Below the pieces are notes generated by a model. The model searched no databases. It saw only the letters and a program-made list of their open reading frames with translations, and was not told the DNA's origin. The position numbers were made by a program, and so were the translations under genes. DNA of 64,000 bases, taken from assembly GCA_024640305.1 (NCBI GenBank), contig JAHEFG010000044.1:152134-216133 (forward strand), in the 5' to 3' direction. The stretch's first letter is position 1. Each line of letters opens with the position of its first letter. This document shows, one piece after another, positions 60,588 to 64,000 of the stretch. This stretch comes from Gammaproteobacteria bacterium. Its GTDB lineage: Bacteria > Pseudomonadota > Gammaproteobacteria > Steroidobacterales > Woeseiaceae.

Positions 60588-61528
60588 TGTCGAAAATACT
60601 AATTATTGCAGATCACGATGGGGTCGCGCTCAATGGCGCAATTGCCAAGGCTGTTGCCTGCGCCGCGTCCATTGACGGAGCGCAAATAGAAATCGCCGTA
60701 TTTGCTGAATCTACTGCGGCAATAGCTGCTGAAGCTGCCGCCCTTGACTCAGTAACTCGCGTGATAGCTATTGAGAATATTGCTAACAAACACTTGATTG
60801 CCGCAGTAGTAGCACCGCAGGTCGTCGCTATATCAGACGGTTACAGTCATATTTTTGGGCTCTCATCCTCATTTGGAAAAGACCTGATGCCGAGGGTTGC
60901 TGCTCTGCTGGGCGTCAACCAGATCAGCGACATCATGACTGTGGAGAGCCCCCATGTCTTCAAGCGCCCTATATACGCGGGCAATGCAGTGCTCACGGTC
61001 GAAGCGCCGACTGATCAAGTTGTTATAGCGACCGTTCGAACAGCATCCTATCGCGCCGCAGGTGCGAATAATTCAGCCCCAATAGAAGTTGTCGATATCG
61101 CTGCCGACCTGCCGTCGCACACAAGATTTGTGGAGTTGCAGGCCGGGTCGTCCGACCGCCCCGATTTGCAGTCGGCCTCAAGCGTAGTGTCAGGTGGACG
61201 TGCCCTGGCAAGTACCGAGAATTTTGATCTGATCTATGCGCTCGCCGACAAGTTAGGCGCTGCGGTTGGCGCAACACGTGCCGCAGTGGATGCCGGCTAC
61301 ATTGCAAACGAATTCCAGATAGGTCAAACAGGAAAGATTATTGCGCCAGATCTCTACATAGCTATTGGCATATCGGGGGCGATTCAGCATCTCACCGGCA
61401 TTAAGGATGCAGGCACTATCGTCGCAATAAACAAAGATGCGGAAGCGCCGATATTCGAGGTCGCTGATATCGGGCTTGTAGGAGACTTATTCTCGATCGT
61501 TCCGGAGCTGACTGACGCGCTGGCGTAA
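60587..61528 (+). CDS. etfA: Electron transfer flavoprotein alpha subunit
   Basis: A 313-residue ETF alpha subunit, FAD-binding. The C-terminal FAD domain is recognised by QIGQTGKIIAPDLYIAIGISG and QHLTGIKDAGTIVAINKD (shorter parts are quoted). It forms the heterodimer with EtfB, encoded one base upstream. The pair fits the beta-oxidation gene fadJ in this window. It converges with the peroxiredoxin gene 1 base away. Confidence 0.97.
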   Translation: MSKILIIADHDGVALNGAIAKAVACAASIDGAQIEIAVFAESTAAIAAEAAALDSVTRVIAIENIANKHLIAAVVAPQVVAISDGYSHIFGLSSSFGKDLMPRVAALLGVNQISDIMTVESPHVFKRPIYAGNAVLTVEAPTDQVVIATVRTASYRAAGANNSAPIEVVDIAADLPSHTRFVELQAGSSDRPDLQSASSVVSGGRALASTENFDLIYALADKLGAAVGATRAAVDAGYIANEFQIGQTGKIIAPDLYIAIGISGAIQHLTGIKDAGTIVAINKDAEAPIFEVADIGLVGDLFSIVPELTDALA

Positions 61529-61529
61529 C

Positions 61530-62012
61530 CTAAATAGCGTCCAGCACGCACTCAACCTTGCTAACGTCGAACTGCCCGGGGTCTTCAACGGCAACATGAG
61601 TGGCGACGCCGTCGTCAACGACAAGCGCAAATCGCTGCCCACGCAGTCCCAAGCCGGCACCTCTCGCATCGAGTTCAAGGTCGAGCGCCCTGGCGTAATC
61701 GCCGTTGCCGTCAGCCAACATTAGAATCTTGTCGCCAACGCCTCGGTCCAAGCCCCATGCGTGCATGACAAAAACATCATTGACCGCCATACAAGCAACG
61801 GTATCGACGCCTTTACCTGCCAGCTCATCAGCCTTGTCGACGAAGCCGGGCAAGTGATCTTTTGAGCATGTCGGCGTGAAGGCGCCTGGCACTGAAAATA
61901 GAACGACCTTCTTACCGGCGAACAATTCATCAGTAGATATTGGACCCGGGCCCGAGTCAGTCATGACTTTGAATGAACCAGCGGGCATCTTCTCACCAAC
62001 TTGTATGGGCAT
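61530..62012 (-). CDS. Peroxiredoxin (Prx5-type)
   Basis: A 160-residue thiol peroxidase. The ATG at 62012 opens MPIQVGEKMP, the usual Prx5 start; an upstream ATG at 62027 would add five residues. The active-site PGAFTPTCS has Cys49 as peroxidatic Cys. It reduces H2O2 and alkyl hydroperoxides, often with glutaredoxin or thioredoxin. Its end lies 1 base from the etfA end on the opposite strand; it is followed by no further gene on its strand for the next stretch. Confidence 0.93.
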   Translation of the reverse strand: MPIQVGEKMPAGSFKVMTDSGPGPISTDELFAGKKVVLFSVPGAFTPTCSKDHLPGFVDKADELAGKGVDTVACMAVNDVFVMHAWGLDRGVGDKILMLADGNGDYARALDLELDARGAGLGLRGQRFALVVDDGVATHVAVEDPGQFDVSKVECVLDAI

Positions 62013-62053
62013 CGGTTTCTCCTTCAAAACTCTTGGTTTGGCGTGCGCTTAGG

Positions 62054-62374
62054 CTAAAGGTCGTTGTCAGCCACATGAATAATAAGGCCGTCCAACTCGT
62101 CATTTACTTCAATTTGGCAGGTTAGTCGACTGTTGTCCTTACGCTCGTAGGCTGCGTCGAGCATGCTGTCTTCCATGTCGTCCATAGGTGGCATTTTGTC
62201 CATCCAGGCATCATCTACATAGCTGTGGCAGGTTGCACACGCACAAGCTCCCCCACATTCGGCGACGATGCCATCGATATTGGCATTGATCGCTCCCTCC
62301 ATTACAGAGTAGCCGTTTTCAACGTCAACCTCATGACGTGTTCCATCTGGGGTTATGTAGATAATCTTTGGCAT
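62054..62374 (-). CDS. [2Fe-2S] ferredoxin (adrenodoxin/putidaredoxin type)
   Basis: A 106-residue ferredoxin. Four cluster Cys are visible: Cys40, Cys46 and Cys49 in ECGGACACATC, then Cys86 in RLTCQI. The spacing C-x5-C-x2-C matches adrenodoxin/putidaredoxin-type ferredoxins, which serve cytochromes P450 or iron-sulphur assembly. No P450 or isc genes are in the window. It lies 41 bases upstream of the peroxiredoxin gene on the same strand. Confidence 0.95.
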   Translation of the reverse strand: MPKIIYITPDGTRHEVDVENGYSVMEGAINANIDGIVAECGGACACATCHSYVDDAWMDKMPPMDDMEDSMLDAAYERKDNSRLTCQIEVNDELDGLIIHVADNDL

Positions 62375-62412
62375 GTTATTTGAGTTCGTAGTTCAGGCGG
62401 GACGTAATATTA

Positions 62413-62442
62413 GGGGCGTTGACAGTACTCCGTCAACGCCCC
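62413..62442. terminator. Strong hairpin between TPR and ferredoxin genes
   Basis: GGGGCGTTGAC (62413-62423) and GTCAACGCCCC (62432-62442) form a perfect 11-bp stem with an 8-base loop. It lies between the end of the TPR gene (62496) and the start of ferredoxin. A T-rich tract (TGTTTTGCTTT) follows on the plus strand but not on the minus strand where the genes lie. It could still stop transcription or shield the TPR mRNA end. Confidence 0.55.
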
Positions 62443-62495
62443 TGTTTTGCTTTGCGGGCTCGTGCAGCCGTTTTGTCAGTTACTACTACTGACCC

Positions 62496-63863
62496 TTAGC
62501 CTCTTCCGGCGCTTACCTTGCGGGCCTCAAGCTGCCGACGCGTCTTACGAGCCGCTTCCTCGGCCAGTCGAATCTGCTCGTTCCGTTTTAGATCGGCATT
62601 GATGACGTTAATCCACTGAGCGGACACTCGCCGCGAACGTGGTGTCTTGGCAGCTTGCTCAAATGCTTTAATCGCATTGTTGTACTCACGGAGGTTGTAA
62701 AGACACATACCCAGCGAGATTTGAGCATTATCAGGACTCTTAAGCCCGCCTTTTCGAATGCCTGTTCGCACTGATTTGGCGCAGTCGTCATATTGCGCGG
62801 TATTCAGTAGTGCATTACCAAGACGTACATCGAGCTCGCCATCCTCGCTCAGTCTCGCAGCTTCCTGCAGCGCCGGGATGGCTTTCTTATCTTCCATTGA
62901 GAGCTGCCAGGCCTGAGATAACAAACGATAGTTCTTGGCAGACCTGGATACTCGGCCAGACTCCATTTCGGCTTCGAGCAGCGTTGCCGCCTTGTAAGGG
63001 ACCTCTCGCTGCAAGTACAGTTGCGCCATTGTGACGAGCTCGCTCTCCTTCTCAAGCATGCGCTGGTCGTTCGCCGCGGCGTATGCGTTGATCAGGTTCT
63101 CATCTTCACCCAACTCTGTGAAAGCCCCTGCCAGCGAAAACCAGTAGCGTTTCTTTGGCCATGTCACGAGCAGGATCTTCTGGATATCACGAACCTTGGC
63201 GTAGTTTTCCTGCTGGAAGTAGGCAAAGTTCAAGAGTACGTACCAGTCTTCTTTGGCCGGCTTATTGCGTTCCTCTGCAACTCGCATCGCGTTCTCGATA
63301 GGCGCGATCATGTCTTTGTAACGTTGTACCTGGTATAGGTTCTGCGCCTTCAGGATAAACGGTTCTGGCGCCGGGTTCGTTTCCAGCAGAAACCACTTGT
63401 CAAGCGTGGTCAAAGCCTTGGCATACTGCTCTTCCATCGTATATAGCTGAGCCAGCGTATACGTAACCTGCTTGGCCATCGTTTCTTCAAGGCTGGGAAT
63501 TGCAATCATGCGATCGTAAGTACGGATCGCATTCGGGATGTCATCCATGTTGTAGTAGACAAAACCGATGTAGTTGAGAACGTTTGCCTGCTCGTATTCC
63601 GTGAGCTTGTCCGGGTTGTAGAGCTGATTAAGCAGCTTCAGCGCGCCCTGATAGTCTTTCGCATCCACAGCCTCCTGGGCTTTGGTGATCTTGTCGTAGA
63701 CTTCTTTGCTTACTGCTTGTGCCTGCTTGGTCTTTTGCTGCTCGGATTTTCGCTGCGCAGCCTCTTCGTCGCCAGAGTTCTGCGCAACCGCATTTGTCAT
63801 TGCCAGCGTACTGAAAACAAATGCCATGCAAGCCATGAGAGAGAGTCGAGTTTTACGGTGCAT
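62496..63863 (-). CDS. Periplasmic TPR-repeat protein of a TonB locus
   Basis: A 455-residue protein with a signal peptide (MHRKTRLSLMACMAFVFSTLAMTNAVAQ) and about seven to nine TPR-like helix pairs, such as YQGALKLLNQLYNPDKLTEYEQ and YNNAIKAFEQAAKT (short parts). Such proteins follow ExbB/ExbD/TonB genes in several marine gammaproteobacteria and are believed to help TonB-dependent uptake. The gene starts 44 bases after the TonB stop on the same strand. Partner binding is the likely role; no enzymatic motif is seen. Confidence 0.88.
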   Translation of the reverse strand: MHRKTRLSLMACMAFVFSTLAMTNAVAQNSGDEEAAQRKSEQQKTKQAQAVSKEVYDKITKAQEAVDAKDYQGALKLLNQLYNPDKLTEYEQANVLNYIGFVYYNMDDIPNAIRTYDRMIAIPSLEETMAKQVTYTLAQLYTMEEQYAKALTTLDKWFLLETNPAPEPFILKAQNLYQVQRYKDMIAPIENAMRVAEERNKPAKEDWYVLLNFAYFQQENYAKVRDIQKILLVTWPKKRYWFSLAGAFTELGEDENLINAYAAANDQRMLEKESELVTMAQLYLQREVPYKAATLLEAEMESGRVSRSAKNYRLLSQAWQLSMEDKKAIPALQEAARLSEDGELDVRLGNALLNTAQYDDCAKSVRTGIRKGGLKSPDNAQISLGMCLYNLREYNNAIKAFEQAAKTPRSRRVSAQWINVINADLKRNEQIRLAEEAARKTRRQLEARKVSAGRG

Positions 63864-63907
63864 ATTGAGAGTATCCTCTTAGATCAGCTTGGCTCCCGCC
63901 AGGGAAA

Positions 63908-64000
63908 CTAATCCTCAATCTGGAACGAAATACGTGTCTTGACGCCCGGCACATCCACCGGAACTCCATCCACGACTCGTGGTTTATATTTAAACTTCAA
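63908..64000 (-). CDS. tonB: TonB energy transducer, C-terminal end (partial)
   Basis: The last 30 residues of a protein whose start lies beyond the window. The segment KFKYKPRVVDGVPVDVPGVK, ending in TRISFQIED, is the C-terminal TonB fold, which contacts TonB boxes of outer-membrane receptors. It is followed 44 bases later on the same strand by the TPR gene, giving the tonB-TPR order I associate with marine gammaproteobacterial Ton systems. Confidence 0.85.
   Translation of the reverse strand: MKFKYKPRVVDGVPVDVPGVKTRISFQIED

Noticed and set aside
1..64000. tRNA, rRNA, CRISPR, prophage or insertion sequence
   Set aside because: No such feature recognised while reading both strands by eye; a tRNAscan or IS search would be decisive.

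Overview
The window looks like a chromosomal segment of an aerobic, heterotrophic, probably marine gammaproteobacterium. Pointers are the block fabG-acpP-fabF-mltG-tmk-holB-pilZ, which follows gammaproteobacterial order; a rhombosortase beside a type II secretion operon; a DcaP-type porin fragment; an AddA-like helicase paired with the proteobacterial AddB-like DNA repair protein; and many outer-membrane and lipoprotein genes. Base composition is moderately GC-rich and even. The exception is an AT-rich, gene-poor stretch at about 25.4-26.2 kb. I see no rRNA, tRNA, transposase, integrase, phage gene or CRISPR array. The exact lineage cannot be fixed from this window.

Layout. 1-0.8 kb: 3' end of a DcaP-like porin. 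0.9-5.4 kb: a cNMP/CBS/nucleotidyltransferase sensor overlapping a DnaQ-like exonuclease, then a propionyl-CoA synthetase. 5.5-8.8 kb: a divergent Rid protein, a PhoD phosphatase and a YcaQ/AlkX glycosylase. 8.8-14 kb: a lipoprotein, DUF3108 and DUF374 acyltransferase genes facing a fatty acyl-AMP ligase/ACP fusion and a FabH-like ketoacyl-ACP synthase. 14.0-14.3 kb: a near-perfect CRP-type site with a well-placed -10 before a small ORF. 14.3-19.8 kb: PrsW-like protease, malic enzyme, M16 protease lipoprotein. 19.8-22.3 kb: an internally duplicated lipoprotein, a terminator, an ECF sigma/anti-sigma pair and YbjQ. 22.3-25.4 kb: arylamine N-acetyltransferase, a GlyGly-CTERM cyclophilin, a small beta-barrel protein and a nucleotidyltransferase-like protein. 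25.7-27.5 kb: small zinc-ribbon and membrane proteins.

27.5-34.6 kb is the most unusual region. It holds an MbnP/MbnH metallo-protein pair, then a TlpA-DUF4266-DUF3570-ApbE operon, a glycerophosphodiesterase and a solo TIR-like protein. 34.8-38.7 kb: an EEP-family hydrolase, FadJ-type beta-oxidation enzyme and a double-cNMP/rhodanese protein. 38.7-44.3 kb: fatty-acid synthesis, cell-wall and replication housekeeping genes. 44.3-50.5 kb: rhombosortase divergent from gspGHIJKLMN. 50.5-59.6 kb: AddA/AddB-like pair, aminotransferase, CaiB-type CoA-transferase, DUF6491 lipoprotein. 59.8-64 kb: etfBA, peroxiredoxin, [2Fe-2S] ferredoxin, a TPR protein and the tail of a TonB.

Functional threads: acyl-CoA and lipid metabolism (prpE, fadJ, etfBA, CaiB-type, FAAL/FabH, fab genes); export and surface processing (T2SS and rhombosortase, with a predicted GlyGly-CTERM substrate 20 kb away); and extracytoplasmic redox chemistry (MbnH/MbnP, TlpA/DUF4266/DUF3570/ApbE). 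Best candidates for undescribed biology are the ApbE-DUF4266-DUF3570-TlpA operon, whose ApbE has lost a usual metal-binding Asp, the MbnP/MbnH pair without methanobactin genes in view, and the CRP-type promoter in front of an unknown 64-residue ORF.
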